A stretch of DNA of 64,000 nt from Mesorhizobium sp. M1E.F.Ca.ET.045.02.1.1 (GTDB lineage Bacteria; Pseudomonadota; Alphaproteobacteria; Rhizobiales; Rhizobiaceae), in NCBI RefSeq assembly GCF_003952485.1, contig NZ_CP034447.1, positions 186,001 to 250,000 on the forward strand, written 5' to 3'. Of this stretch, positions 1-7,965 are shown piece after piece. The translations under genes and the position numbers were made by a program. Under the pieces are notes generated by a model. The model was not told where the DNA came from, searched no databases, and worked only from the letters and a program-made list of their open reading frames with translations. The first letter of the stretch is position 1, and every line of letters begins with the position of its first letter.

Positions 1-334
1 TTGTCCCAAAAAGCGGATCGTTGATTAACGCCGTCGGTCGTTCCTGTTCGAGAACCCAATTTATCGCCAGGGTCCCGTTCGATCTCAAGAATACGATCTC
101 CAGCTCCGCGTCGGCAGGTCGCGATGTGGCAATGGAGAACCCCGCATCCGCCAGAGCCCTGGTATCCTTATCCACAGCCTGAGTGAATGCGGCCAAATTG
201 ACATGATGAATGTCAATGTCGTTCGGCGCACGCTGGATGAACTGAGAAAGGACGCTACTGCCCGCTACCCAGCTATCTTTGCTCCGATTGCGCGAAATGG
301 CGACTAACGCAATGCGCATCAGCTCGGGCATCAT
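1..334 (-). CDS. Nucleotidyltransferase-like protein, 5' part only
   Basis: An open frame runs from an ATG at 334 off the left edge of the window. Its start overlaps the stop of the upstream methyltransferase gene (ATGA, 334-331), so it is the fifth gene of the coupled operon. The protein begins MMPELMRIALVAISRNRSKD and contains a WVAGSSVLSQF segment followed by NDIDIHH. A Gly-Ser motif followed by an Asp-x-Asp pair is the arrangement seen in minimal or AbiEii-like nucleotidyltransferases. The rest of the protein, including any third acidic residue, lies outside the window, so the assignment is tentative. In this operon it could transfer a nucleotide to the product. Confidence 0.5.
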   Translation of the reverse strand, partial: MMPELMRIALVAISRNRSKDSWVAGSSVLSQFIQRAPNDIDIHHVNLAAFTQAVDKDTRALADAGFSIATSRPADAELEIVFLRSNGTLAINWVLEQERPTALINDPLFGT

Positions 335-1011
335 GCGCTTGTGGCCTTCTTTGATATTGAGAACAGCCTGTAAGTTACGTTGACGTCGGGATAGGTCCCG
401 GCTCGCAGAAGCACAGATGTGAGATCATTTGAACCCGCAATCTTTTCAAGAAGGTCGTCACGGGCATTAGTGCCGAACCCAAGAACGATACGACCTGTTT
501 CCGTAAGGAATCTTGGGCCATCTGAAAGAAATCTCTCGAGCAAGTTGTACCCTGGATCGATCGCACCACCTTCGAGGTCGTGGACAAACTCGTAATCTTC
601 TGGAGCGTAGCTCGACGGGTAGTTCCAAAATATGATGTCGAACCTTCTGCCAGGTGGAACATTGGTAAATATATCGCTTGCGATGACTTCGACGTTCCTA
701 ATGCCGTTTCTTGCAGCATTCTCCAACGTGTTCTTGACGGCCCTCGGATTGATGTCGCAAGTCAGCAACGACAGCGCGCCAGTCTTTGCCAACAGAAGGC
801 CGGGAAGACCGAAACCGCAGCCGATTTCTAAGACGGTCTTTCCGTCGAATGGGGGAAAATTCTCGCTAATCCAACGCCAACTCTGGAAGTGCTCTGGAGG
901 AAAAACCCCTTCCTGTACGACCAGATCCAGTCCGAATGCCTGCATCTGACGCGGGAAAGTGGCTTGTTGACTTGTCCGAAGCGTTGTCCTGATACGATCA
1001 AGTTCGCTCAT
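331..1011 (-). CDS. SAM-dependent class I methyltransferase (HemK/PrmC-like fold)
   Basis: This is a 226-residue protein with a class I methyltransferase core. Motif I is VLEIGCGFGLPG (about residues 60-71) and is followed by an acidic strand end (LLTCDINP) that should bind the SAM ribose. A later FWNYPSSY segment sits where N6/glutamine methyltransferases have NPPY. No signal peptide or membrane segment is seen. Its ATG overlaps the stop of the NDK-like gene (ATGA at 1011-1008), so the two are probably translated together. Inside an operon with a sugar-type aminotransferase and two phosphotransferases it most likely methylates a small-molecule intermediate. The acceptor cannot be read from sequence. 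Confidence 0.8.
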   Translation of the reverse strand: MSELDRIRTTLRTSQQATFPRQMQAFGLDLVVQEGVFPPEHFQSWRWISENFPPFDGKTVLEIGCGFGLPGLLLAKTGALSLLTCDINPRAVKNTLENAARNGIRNVEVIASDIFTNVPPGRRFDIIFWNYPSSYAPEDYEFVHDLEGGAIDPGYNLLERFLSDGPRFLTETGRIVLGFGTNARDDLLEKIAGSNDLTSVLLRAGTYPDVNVTYRLFSISKKATSA

Positions 1012-1838
1012 TGTTCTCCGGCCTTCCGGCGCGGTGCCATGCCTGGTTGTTTTCCCGGCTCGACGGCATCAACGGTTCGCTTCAGTAAGCAATTCCAAAG
1101 AGGCATTGAAAACAGACCGGCCTCAAGAATGAGGCGGTCCCAAGATGAGCGGAGGGGTGCATACCGGAAGAGGCCTTCTAGACCGGCTCGATCCCCCTGG
1201 AAATACCGCTGGACGGCTGTCGTTAGGCCCGACTTTGCTGCGGTTAGGAGTGCTCTGTCGTAACAGAATCTTGCGTGGGCAAAGGCGCTACCATCACTCC
1301 GATTGTCCGGCATCGGCGCAGCTCCCCTGTCGCCGAGAACGTTTAGCAACATTTGGAAAGATGAATGGGCAATGTAGCCGGAATCGAGAGAAATCCAAGC
1401 AGTCGCTTCGTCGCCCAACGACCGGCACCTAAGTATTCTCAGCTCAGCATCCATTACTTGATGACTATCGCTCACATGAAGGAGGTTCGTCACGGGATTA
1501 TCGCAGAAAAAGAGACTACGTACGGTGCCGCATAAAGCCTGGGCCGGCTGTGTGTTACCCTTCAGTTTTTGCGACAAGTGCAGCGCATTAGGTCCGCTCC
1601 AGATCGTGGCGCAAACCGGACGCATGTCGAATAAGTCCAGCACCAATGGCCAATGCTTCCCGCCGGTGGAACAGGTAAGGGTATAAAACGCATCAATGGA
1701 TTTGCGACTATGAATCGAAAAGAACCGTTCCGAGAGTTCCAAACCGGTTCGCCGGCGAATAAATTCGTCGAGCAGCGAGGTTAGGCCAGAGCGCGCGACT
1801 TCCGGGCCATACACTATCAGCGCCGTGGATGACATCAT
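1008..1838 (-). CDS. Nucleoside-diphosphate-kinase-like protein with C-terminal extension
   Basis: Residues 1-140 follow the NDK fold: VARSGL near the N-terminus, then GTVRSLF and NLLHVSDS, which match the NDK segments GTIRGDF and NLVHGSDS. The catalytic His (NLLH) and the nucleotide-contacting Arg (GTVR) and Asn are kept. The N-terminal Lys of the family KPD motif is replaced (YGPE), so the enzyme is not a standard housekeeping NDK. About 120 further residues with no recognised motif follow, whereas an ordinary NDK is about 140 residues long in total. The start overlaps the upstream kinase stop (ATGA, 1838-1835). The role is inferred to be phosphoryl transfer onto a pathway intermediate. Confidence 0.7.
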   Translation of the reverse strand: MMSSTALIVYGPEVARSGLTSLLDEFIRRRTGLELSERFFSIHSRKSIDAFYTLTCSTGGKHWPLVLDLFDMRPVCATIWSGPNALHLSQKLKGNTQPAQALCGTVRSLFFCDNPVTNLLHVSDSHQVMDAELRILRCRSLGDEATAWISLDSGYIAHSSFQMLLNVLGDRGAAPMPDNRSDGSAFAHARFCYDRALLTAAKSGLTTAVQRYFQGDRAGLEGLFRYAPLRSSWDRLILEAGLFSMPLWNCLLKRTVDAVEPGKQPGMAPRRKAGEQ

Positions 1839-2590
1839 GCCGCCCCCCCCAAAGGGTCGCTTGTGATATGGGCCTTCCTGCTCGCGACGGTGATCCTAGT
1901 CGCTCTAACGCGTCTCCCTTCCAGCCAATCGGCGAGACGAGCGGGATGACGGGCATTAATCACAACGCCGGGAAGGCTTTTCTTCGCCATGAATTCGACC
2001 GCGCAGGCGTCAATCGAGGTGTGGCCGAGAAGGACAAGATCTTGAGCAGCGATCTGCTCTATAAGTGCAGCGGGATCGTCGGTTGCTCCACCGCGATGCA
2101 CGCCATCGACATCTGTCAAAATCACCAGCTGTGGTGCCCCAGTTAACCAAGCGATCCACGCGGCAACGGCGTCGGATGTGACGTCCCAACTCCATTCCAC
2201 TGGGTCAGCCGCAAACAGCAAACGGGAAGGCAGCAGCACTGGAATCTTCCCAAGTCTCGCGAGAGTTCGGCATTCGCCTAGGCTGGCCGATGGAACTAGT
2301 TTGGAAGAGAAGGCGGCATCCGCAAGCAAATACCCCGTTTGGTCCTGTGCTAGAGCACACGCATGATGCGCGGTACACGGATCTAATCGCTCGGCTGCAT
2401 CAATCGCCTCAATTGCTTTGTCCGGGATGCCGCCGCCTGGAACAAGTAGGATTCGATGGCCCTTATCGGCGAGACGCTCAAGTTCAGCCAGTGCGAGCTT
2501 ACACACGGCAAGATCACGCATGATGCTCCCGCCGAATTTGAGAACAATCGAAAAGCCATATGGTGGAAAACCTTTTATTGAGCAGTCCAT
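1835..2590 (-). CDS. Amino-acid-kinase-superfamily small-molecule kinase
   Basis: The 251-residue protein shows the AAK signature: VLKFGGS near residue 17, VPGGGIPDK near residue 50, and TSDAVAAWIA then VILTDVDGV in the C-terminal half. These loops bind ATP phosphates and metal in the family that includes aspartate and glutamate kinases, UMP kinase, fosfomycin kinase FomA and the methanofuran-pathway kinase MfnE. The short length and lack of ACT or PUA domains argue against aspartokinase or ProB. It lies 18 bp after the aminotransferase and its stop overlaps the next ATG. The substrate is unknown; phosphorylation of a carboxylate, alcohol or phosphate on a biosynthetic intermediate is inferred. 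Confidence 0.75.
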   Translation of the reverse strand: MDCSIKGFPPYGFSIVLKFGGSIMRDLAVCKLALAELERLADKGHRILLVPGGGIPDKAIEAIDAAERLDPCTAHHACALAQDQTGYLLADAAFSSKLVPSASLGECRTLARLGKIPVLLPSRLLFAADPVEWSWDVTSDAVAAWIAWLTGAPQLVILTDVDGVHRGGATDDPAALIEQIAAQDLVLLGHTSIDACAVEFMAKKSLPGVVINARHPARLADWLEGRRVRATRITVASRKAHITSDPLGGAA

Positions 2591-2608
2591 CGGCTTGCCA
2601 TCCCGCCC

Positions 2609-3895
2609 TCAGGCAACAGATACGATCTCAGGAATTTTTGAAGCTAGGTTTGGAAGCGCTGCCCAGACCTTTTGAAACGCGGCCGCGTACAATTTCATCA
2701 CTTCAACGTCGTTTGGTGGAGCGATCTCCGACACGTAAAACATGGTGTTCAATATCTTCATGGCGTTTGGAAAATCGGTCCTTGACCATTGGCCGCAGAT
2801 ATCCGGCAGATATTCAAAGACGGGCTTCGTCAGCCAGACCGCAACGGGAACTCCCTCGGCTTGAAGAAGCTTAATGATGAAATCCCTGGCCGTAGGGCCA
2901 GGTAGAAAACCGAGCTTTTCCGGCTCAAGACGCAACGGGAGATTCAGCATCGATTGTTGATGATCTGCTGGATCGAAAAGAGGCAGAAGCCCTGAGAGGT
3001 GGCCAATCTCCTGCCAAAGGAACCTAGCATTCCTTCGCCTTTTTTTAAGCTGCCGGTCAAGCTGCTTGAGCCTGTGATTAGCAATGGCAGCAGAGAATAC
3101 ATTGGGTCGGTAATTGTAGCCTTTGGAGTTCGGGGAGAATATCCTAGCTCCACATCGCGACGAGCTTGTCAGCGAAACATTATCTACATGGTGGATCAGA
3201 GCAGGGTCCCTCGTCAGGACAAATCCAAGCTCACCTGCCCCGAGGTGTTTAGCTCCGTTGCCGGAGAGAGAGAGTGCATCGCTCTCCAAGTAAGCTCCAT
3301 TGACAATATCTTTCGCAGCGCCAATTGATTGGCAAACATCATCGATAATCGCCACGCCTCGCGCTCGCGCCGCCAATCTCAAGCTGGGAACCAAGAGGTT
3401 ATTTCCGAACAGATGAGTTATGAGCGTCGCCGCGTCACCTGGCTTGATGAGGGAGGCCGCCATCTTCTCATCAACTCCGGCAAGGTCTGGCTCAACATCG
3501 ACAAAGACCGGTTCGAGTCCACTGATCGCGATTGGGCCTACGGCTCCCGGCCAGTTCAAAGCCGACGTAACGACTCGGCGACCTCGGTTCCGGTAGTAGT
3601 CGAGAGCCACGTGAATAGCGGCTGTGCCGCTTCCAACGGCGCGCACAGACCAGTTACCCGACCAATCCGCTAGCCGCTTTTCGAGCTCAATCACCATAGG
3701 GTGATTGACGCGATGATATTTGCCGCTTTCGACAACATTTGCGAGCGCCTTCAAATGTTTACGTTTCGCAGCTGGCCAAAGAACAACTCGCCCAGCCGGC
3801 ACCGTGGGATCTCCTCCAAAGAGCGCAAGAGAAGTGTCCTTCTGGTGGACGCATCGTGTGCTTGCTGCCGTGGCTAAGCTTACATCCTTGGTCAT
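2609..3895 (-). CDS. DegT/DnrJ/EryC1/StrS-family PLP aminotransferase
   Basis: The protein is about 428 residues from the ATG at 3895; a GTG at 3946 would add 17 residues but has no better ribosome site. Family landmarks are GSGTAAIHVAL (cofactor phosphate binding), IIDDVCQSIGA (the PLP pyridine-ring Asp) and SLSGNGAKHLGAGELG, where the Lys is the expected Schiff-base residue. This family aminates keto-sugars and cyclitols, or acts as a dehydratase when the Lys is lost; here the Lys is kept. It is the first gene of the minus-strand operon ending in the partial nucleotidyltransferase, so it probably introduces an amino group early in that pathway. Confidence 0.85.
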   Translation of the reverse strand: MTKDVSLATAASTRCVHQKDTSLALFGGDPTVPAGRVVLWPAAKRKHLKALANVVESGKYHRVNHPMVIELEKRLADWSGNWSVRAVGSGTAAIHVALDYYRNRGRRVVTSALNWPGAVGPIAISGLEPVFVDVEPDLAGVDEKMAASLIKPGDAATLITHLFGNNLLVPSLRLAARARGVAIIDDVCQSIGAAKDIVNGAYLESDALSLSGNGAKHLGAGELGFVLTRDPALIHHVDNVSLTSSSRCGARIFSPNSKGYNYRPNVFSAAIANHRLKQLDRQLKKRRRNARFLWQEIGHLSGLLPLFDPADHQQSMLNLPLRLEPEKLGFLPGPTARDFIIKLLQAEGVPVAVWLTKPVFEYLPDICGQWSRTDFPNAMKILNTMFYVSEIAPPNDVEVMKLYAAAFQKVWAALPNLASKIPEIVSVA

Positions 3896-4489
3896 ATGAT
3901 CTAGCCTGGTTGTGTTACATCGGCCATCGGCCACTCGCGAAGTCACGAGCCGAACCGACCCGTCTCTCGCATACTTTTGCGTCTTGCAACGAGGCTCGGC
4001 TAACCCACAAGAGCAGAGTCGCTCCTGAGAACAGGCTGGGCGCCGTAGCGCCCTCGCTACGTTGAGTTCAGGAAAGAGCTTTCAAGCTCGCAACCGGCTT
4101 ATGAGGCGTCAACCTCGTCGGAAATGAACTCGCTGAACGATGCAGTCCCTCCTTCGTAAATCAACACCTAATAGCCCTTGACAAGAAGGGGAAGTGGTCC
4201 TCTGAAATATATTTATGGATATACTATTTATTCTCCGCCGACCTTTAGCCTCCTATCTGAGATATTTTAGTATCGGAAGTGACAACGCGAGGTTGCTTTT
4301 TCAGCCTCTAGTACCGGCACCATTTAAAAGATAAAAAGCGCAGCGCGGATGCGCAGGAATATCATCCCGCCAAAGCCGCGGGCCAGATAATCAGCCAACC
4401 TTGGCGAGCTGGAAGCACCCCGAGCTTCCGTAATTGGTTGAAGCACTCGCCGGACCGAGGGCCGGCGTCCAATGTTAGTAGCCCCTTTC
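3896..4489. other. Non-coding interval upstream of the aminotransferase operon
   Basis: I see no supported gene here. The stretch 4180-4330 is locally AT-rich (ATATATTTATGGATATACTA around 4206-4225) and should carry the promoter of the minus-strand operon. I found no convincing nod box, sigma-54 promoter or palindromic operator by eye. Confidence 0.4.
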
Positions 4490-4880
4490 GCGAACACTCC
4501 GGCTAGTGGGTTTGTGTCAGAATGACCTCCCGGGATCGTATTCTGAGCGCTCAGTGAGGATGTATCTCGTTGTAGTCATCCCACCGGGCGATCTGGCGGA
4601 GAACCATGGGTGATCATGCAAGGAGTGATGCGAAGGCAATCACGCTTGAAGGTTTTGACCCAGGCTTCCGAAACGTCGCTGGAGTGGGGCGCTTCACGGG
4701 CGTGGAGCAAGTAACGCGGTCAGCGCAGAGGCGAAGGCGCGTGTTCCTTGCCGGTGTAGGGGTGCCATTTTCCGACAGGTCTCGATCGGATGAGGCACCC
4801 TCGTCGATCCGAAGCGTGTCTTGACCGCCTCCAGCATCATATCGCACGGGACCCGCAGCCCTCCTGCGACGGCCCAAGCC
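4490..4880 (-). pseudogene. IS3-family transposase orfB relic, C-terminal part
   Basis: Reading the minus strand across three frames recovers the conserved end of an IS3-family orfB: RVPCDMMLEAVKTRFGSTRV near 4860-4800, then EAWVKTFKRDC near 4670, then WDDYNEIHPH near 4560. These match the DDE-domain tail of such transposases (VKTFKRDY...DYNE.HPHSAL). Frameshifts and a stop inside the HPH*AL segment show it is dead. It marks the border between the biosynthetic operon and the regulator next to it. Confidence 0.75.
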
Positions 4881-4919
4881 GAATGGCTCAGCTACTCGGC
4901 TGATGTCGGCGAAAATCGC

Positions 4920-5597
4920 TCACCAATACTTCTTTGTAAACGTGAAGTTTGCCAGCTGTCTCCTGCTCATGTTTTGCAAAGCGCGCGACACTGCGCGCTG
5001 TTCTACATCAAGGTGGTTAGTCAATGCGGATGCCACTGCGCTCGTAGTCTTGCCGAGCTGAGGCATTGCGTCAGTTAGCCTTGCAAGACTGGTTCGAAAA
5101 GCCGGGGAAAGCTCAGACGCGGTTATTTCCATGCGAAGGGCATGAGAGCAGAAACAGAACTTGTCGATGATATGGCAGATTTCGCAATTACATGCCCCCA
5201 GAGCTATGTCAGTGAATATTTCTTCCGCTCGAAGAGCGAGCTCCGTTGGAGATAACTCACCAGAGGGGGCGGTTCGGTCGAGAGGGTGAGTCCGTGTACG
5301 AGTTAGGGCGAAGGTAAGTGTTTCGCGCGCCACCACATACGAGTCCAATAGAACCCACTCGACCAGAGGTCTCGTAAAGTAACCCCTTTGAGGAAAGGAC
5401 ACGATCTTCCCTTCCGCTGCAAGTCGGATAAGTGCTTCGCGTATAGGAGTCCGGCCGATGTTGAGGACGGACGCTAGCTCTTTATCGCTGAGATGCTGCC
5501 CCGGCATGTGGGATTTGCTGTAGAGCAATTGAAGTACCGCGTCGTAGGCTGCATCGGCTTTTGCGTTCTTCTTGGCTTCAATAGCCAAACTGGGCAT
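4920..5597 (-). CDS. GntR-family transcriptional regulator
   Basis: The N-terminal 75 residues form a GntR winged helix: AYDAVLQLLYSKSHMPGQHL, then ELASVLNIGRTPIREAL, then VSFPQRGYF. The C-terminal part is alpha-helical and of a length fitting an FCD ligand-binding domain, with several Cys residues (GACNCEICHIIDKFCFCSH) that are unusual for FCD domains. I prefer the ATG at 5597 (MPSLAIEAKK); an ATG at 5639 would add 14 residues. No neighbouring metabolic gene is coupled to it, because IS relics lie on both sides, so its target is not evident. It could regulate the aminotransferase operon 1 kb away, but nothing in the sequence proves that. Confidence 0.8.
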   Translation of the reverse strand: MPSLAIEAKKNAKADAAYDAVLQLLYSKSHMPGQHLSDKELASVLNIGRTPIREALIRLAAEGKIVSFPQRGYFTRPLVEWVLLDSYVVARETLTFALTRTRTHPLDRTAPSGELSPTELALRAEEIFTDIALGACNCEICHIIDKFCFCSHALRMEITASELSPAFRTSLARLTDAMPQLGKTTSAVASALTNHLDVEQRAVSRALQNMSRRQLANFTFTKKYW

Positions 5598-5864
5598 TTC
5601 TGTCCGACGACATTGGGCCGCATTTTTGCAGAACCACATCTCTACGCTTCCCCTTTTTTCGACGTCCTTTGAACGTTCGATTAGCAGAATTTGAGTTTCT
5701 GCGGCGTGCTATTTCTCGACATCCGGACATGACGCATGCACCGCGCGCCGCCTCAGCTGCATACACCATGCGTATGAGGTGTGACCATGGCCAGCCGCGG
5801 CGCTCGGATGCGGAAGCCGGTTGTGTGCGTCAAGTTCTGCAAAAAGGGGCGGCCATGGTGCTGG

Positions 5865-6960
5865 TCATGCGGCTTGGCGCAGAGTGAGCTTCTTGTGCTC
5901 GCGCAGGTCGTCCATGTTGATGTAGCGGTTGGCCTCCATCCAGTTTTCGTTGGTTTCGACGGCCAGCGCCCTGACGAGGCGTAGGCAGCTCTGTGAGTTT
6001 GGAAAGATGCGCACGATATAGGTGCGGCGCCGGATTTCCTCGTTGAGCCGTTCAAGCATGTTGGTGCTCTTGAGATGCTTGTGGTGCTGGCGTGGCAGAC
6101 GAAAGAAGGTCAGCGTGTACTCGATGGTCTCCTCCACCCATGTCGTCAGTCGTGGGTAGCGGGCCGACCATTTGGAAAGCCATGCGGCGAGATCGGCCTT
6201 GGCCTCGGCGAGATCGCGCCGGTCGTAGAGCCAGCGCAGTTCCTGCAGGCAATCGTCGCCATGCTTTCTCGGCAGGTGATCGAGCGCGTTCCTGAGGAAG
6301 TGCACGTAGCAGCGCTGCCATGCCGCTTCCGGGATCACCTCGCCGATCGCCGCGACCAGGCCGGCATGATCGTCTGACACGACCAGCTCGACGCCCTTGA
6401 GGCCGCGCGCCTTCAAGCCAACGAGAAAGTCCCTCCAGGCCGAGCGGCTCTCACGATTGGCCATCTCCACGGCCAGGATCTGACGCCGGCCGTCCCAGTC
6501 TATGCCGACAGCGATCAGCACCGCCTGGCTCATGACGATGCCGGCCTCGCGCACCTTCTCGTAGCGAGCATCGAGGATGAGGTAGGCAAAAGGCTCTTGA
6601 AGCGGGCGCTCGGCAAACGCTTTCAGGCTCTCGTCCAGGCGTTTGTTGATGGCCGAGATGGACGAGGCCGAGAAGGCATGGCCGCACAGCTCTTCCGTTA
6701 TCGCCTTGACCTTGCGGGTCGACACGCCCTGCACATACATCTCCGCAAGCGTGGCCACCAAGGCCCGCTCCGAACGCTGGTAACGCTCGAAAAGCTCGGT
6801 GGAGAAGCGGCCGGCCCGGTCCTGCGGAACTCGCAGCTCAAGCTTGCCGACACGGGTGACAAGAGTGCGGCCATAATAACCCGAGCGATAGCCGAGCCGC
6901 TCCGGTGTGCGCTCGCCTTTCGAAGCACCCAGAGCCTCTGTCCATCTCGGCCTCGAGCAT
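5865..6960 (-). pseudogene. IS256-family (ISRm3/ISRm5-type) transposase, truncated and frameshifted
   Basis: The minus strand encodes most of an IS256 transposase: RTPERLGYRSGYYGRTLVTR, RVPQDRAGRFSTELFERYQR, MYVQGVSTRKVKAITEELCG, VVSDDHAGLVAAI, AAWQRCYVHFLRNALDHLPR and STNMLERLNEEIRRRT, ending KLTLRQAA. The intact stretch is 5865 to about 6941. One extra base at about 6942 separates MLEAEM from TEALGASKGER, and everything upstream of MLEAEM (roughly the first 50 residues) is missing. At about 6960 the sequence passes directly into an rpiR relic. Three acidic catalytic residues appear retained, but the element cannot make a full transposase. Confidence 0.85.
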
Positions 6961-7108
6961 GCGCCACCCCAGAGACTGGCGATTTGTCACGCGTCGTTAT
7001 TGCAAGCGTATGCGCTCCTCGGTCGTAAGCGGTGTTTCCGGACCACCTTTCGGGAGTGGTCGCGATCTGTGAGGTTGCCGATCCTGTATTGGGATCGGAG
7101 ATCGGCTT

Positions 7109-7543
7109 GTGTCTGGACTTGACCTTACGCTTGACCCGGAGCGGCAGCTTCGGCGTTTCGAGGTGATCAACGGTGCCGGCGGTCGGCGTCACTGGTCGGT
7201 GGATGACAAGGCGCGGATCATCGCGGAGACGCTGGAGCCGAACGCAGTCATTTCCGAGGTAGCCCGTCGGTATGGCCTTAGGCCGCAGCAGGTCTTCGCC
7301 TGGCGCCGCGAAGCGCGCAAACCGGCCACTTCGGTGCAGCAAGATTCTCCTGCCTTTGTGCCGGCGGTTTTGGCGGCGGCGGAACCTGTAGCCAGCCGTT
7401 CACCGAAGCAGCGGAAACGGCAAGCCACCCGAGGTGCCGGCATGATCGAGCTTGAGATCGACGGCATCTCGATGCGCGTTGGCCGGGGCGCCGATACCAA
7501 GACGGTGGCGGCAGTGATCCGCGCGCTGAAGGCGACGTCGTGA
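7109..7543 (+). CDS. tnpA: IS66 accessory protein TnpA
   Basis: The 144-residue protein starts at GTG 7109 and has an IS3/IS911-type helix-turn-helix: RRHWSVDDKARIIAETLEP then ISEVARRYGLRPQQVFAWRR. It ends with an IELEIDGISMRVGRGAD segment usual for IS66 TnpA. Its stop overlaps the GTG of tnpB (GTGA at 7540-7543), so the two are translationally coupled. It differs from the second copy only at residue 70 (Arg here, Cys there). It probably recognises the element ends together with TnpB. Confidence 0.95.
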   Translation: MSGLDLTLDPERQLRRFEVINGAGGRRHWSVDDKARIIAETLEPNAVISEVARRYGLRPQQVFAWRREARKPATSVQQDSPAFVPAVLAAAEPVASRSPKQRKRQATRGAGMIELEIDGISMRVGRGADTKTVAAVIRALKATS

Positions 7544-7896
7544 TCGGGCCGACGGGTGCGGTCAAGGTCATGGTGGCGACGAAGCCGGTGGACTTCCGCA
7601 AGGGTGCGGAGGGATTGGCCGCACTTGTGCGCGAGACCATGGGCGCTGACCCGTTCAATGGGGCGGTCTATGTCTTTCGGGCCAAGCGGACTGACCGGAT
7701 CAAGCTGATCTTCTGGGATGGCACCGGGGTTTGCCTCTATGCCAAGCGTTTGGAGGATGGGGAGTTCCGCTGGCCGAAAGTGCATGACGGCATGATGCGG
7801 CTGACGGCCGCGCAACTGTCGGCGCTGCTCGAAGGTCTCGACTGGCGGCGTGTCCACGAGGCGCGCCGGACTCGCGTTCCAGCCCAGGCGGGCTGA
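7540..7896 (+). CDS. tnpB: IS66 Orf2-like protein TnpB
   Basis: The 118-residue protein carries the TnpB signature KPVDFRKGAEGLAALVRETM near residue 16 and the DRIKLIFWDGTGVCLYAKRL segment in the middle. It starts on GTG inside the tnpA stop codon. TnpB is required for transposition of several IS66 elements, though its biochemical role is not settled. Length and order are normal for the family. Confidence 0.95.
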   Translation: MIGPTGAVKVMVATKPVDFRKGAEGLAALVRETMGADPFNGAVYVFRAKRTDRIKLIFWDGTGVCLYAKRLEDGEFRWPKVHDGMMRLTAAQLSALLEGLDWRRVHEARRTRVPAQAG

Positions 7897-7965
7897 CCCG
7901 CGACGAAGTGAATCAGCCTGGATTCCGCTGTCGCGGACTGTCGGCGAATATGGTCTGATCCGCTC

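Noticed and set aside
3896..4489. Promoter with TTGACA at 4178-4183 on the plus strand
   Set aside because: No -10 element lies at proper spacing and there is no plus-strand gene to serve.
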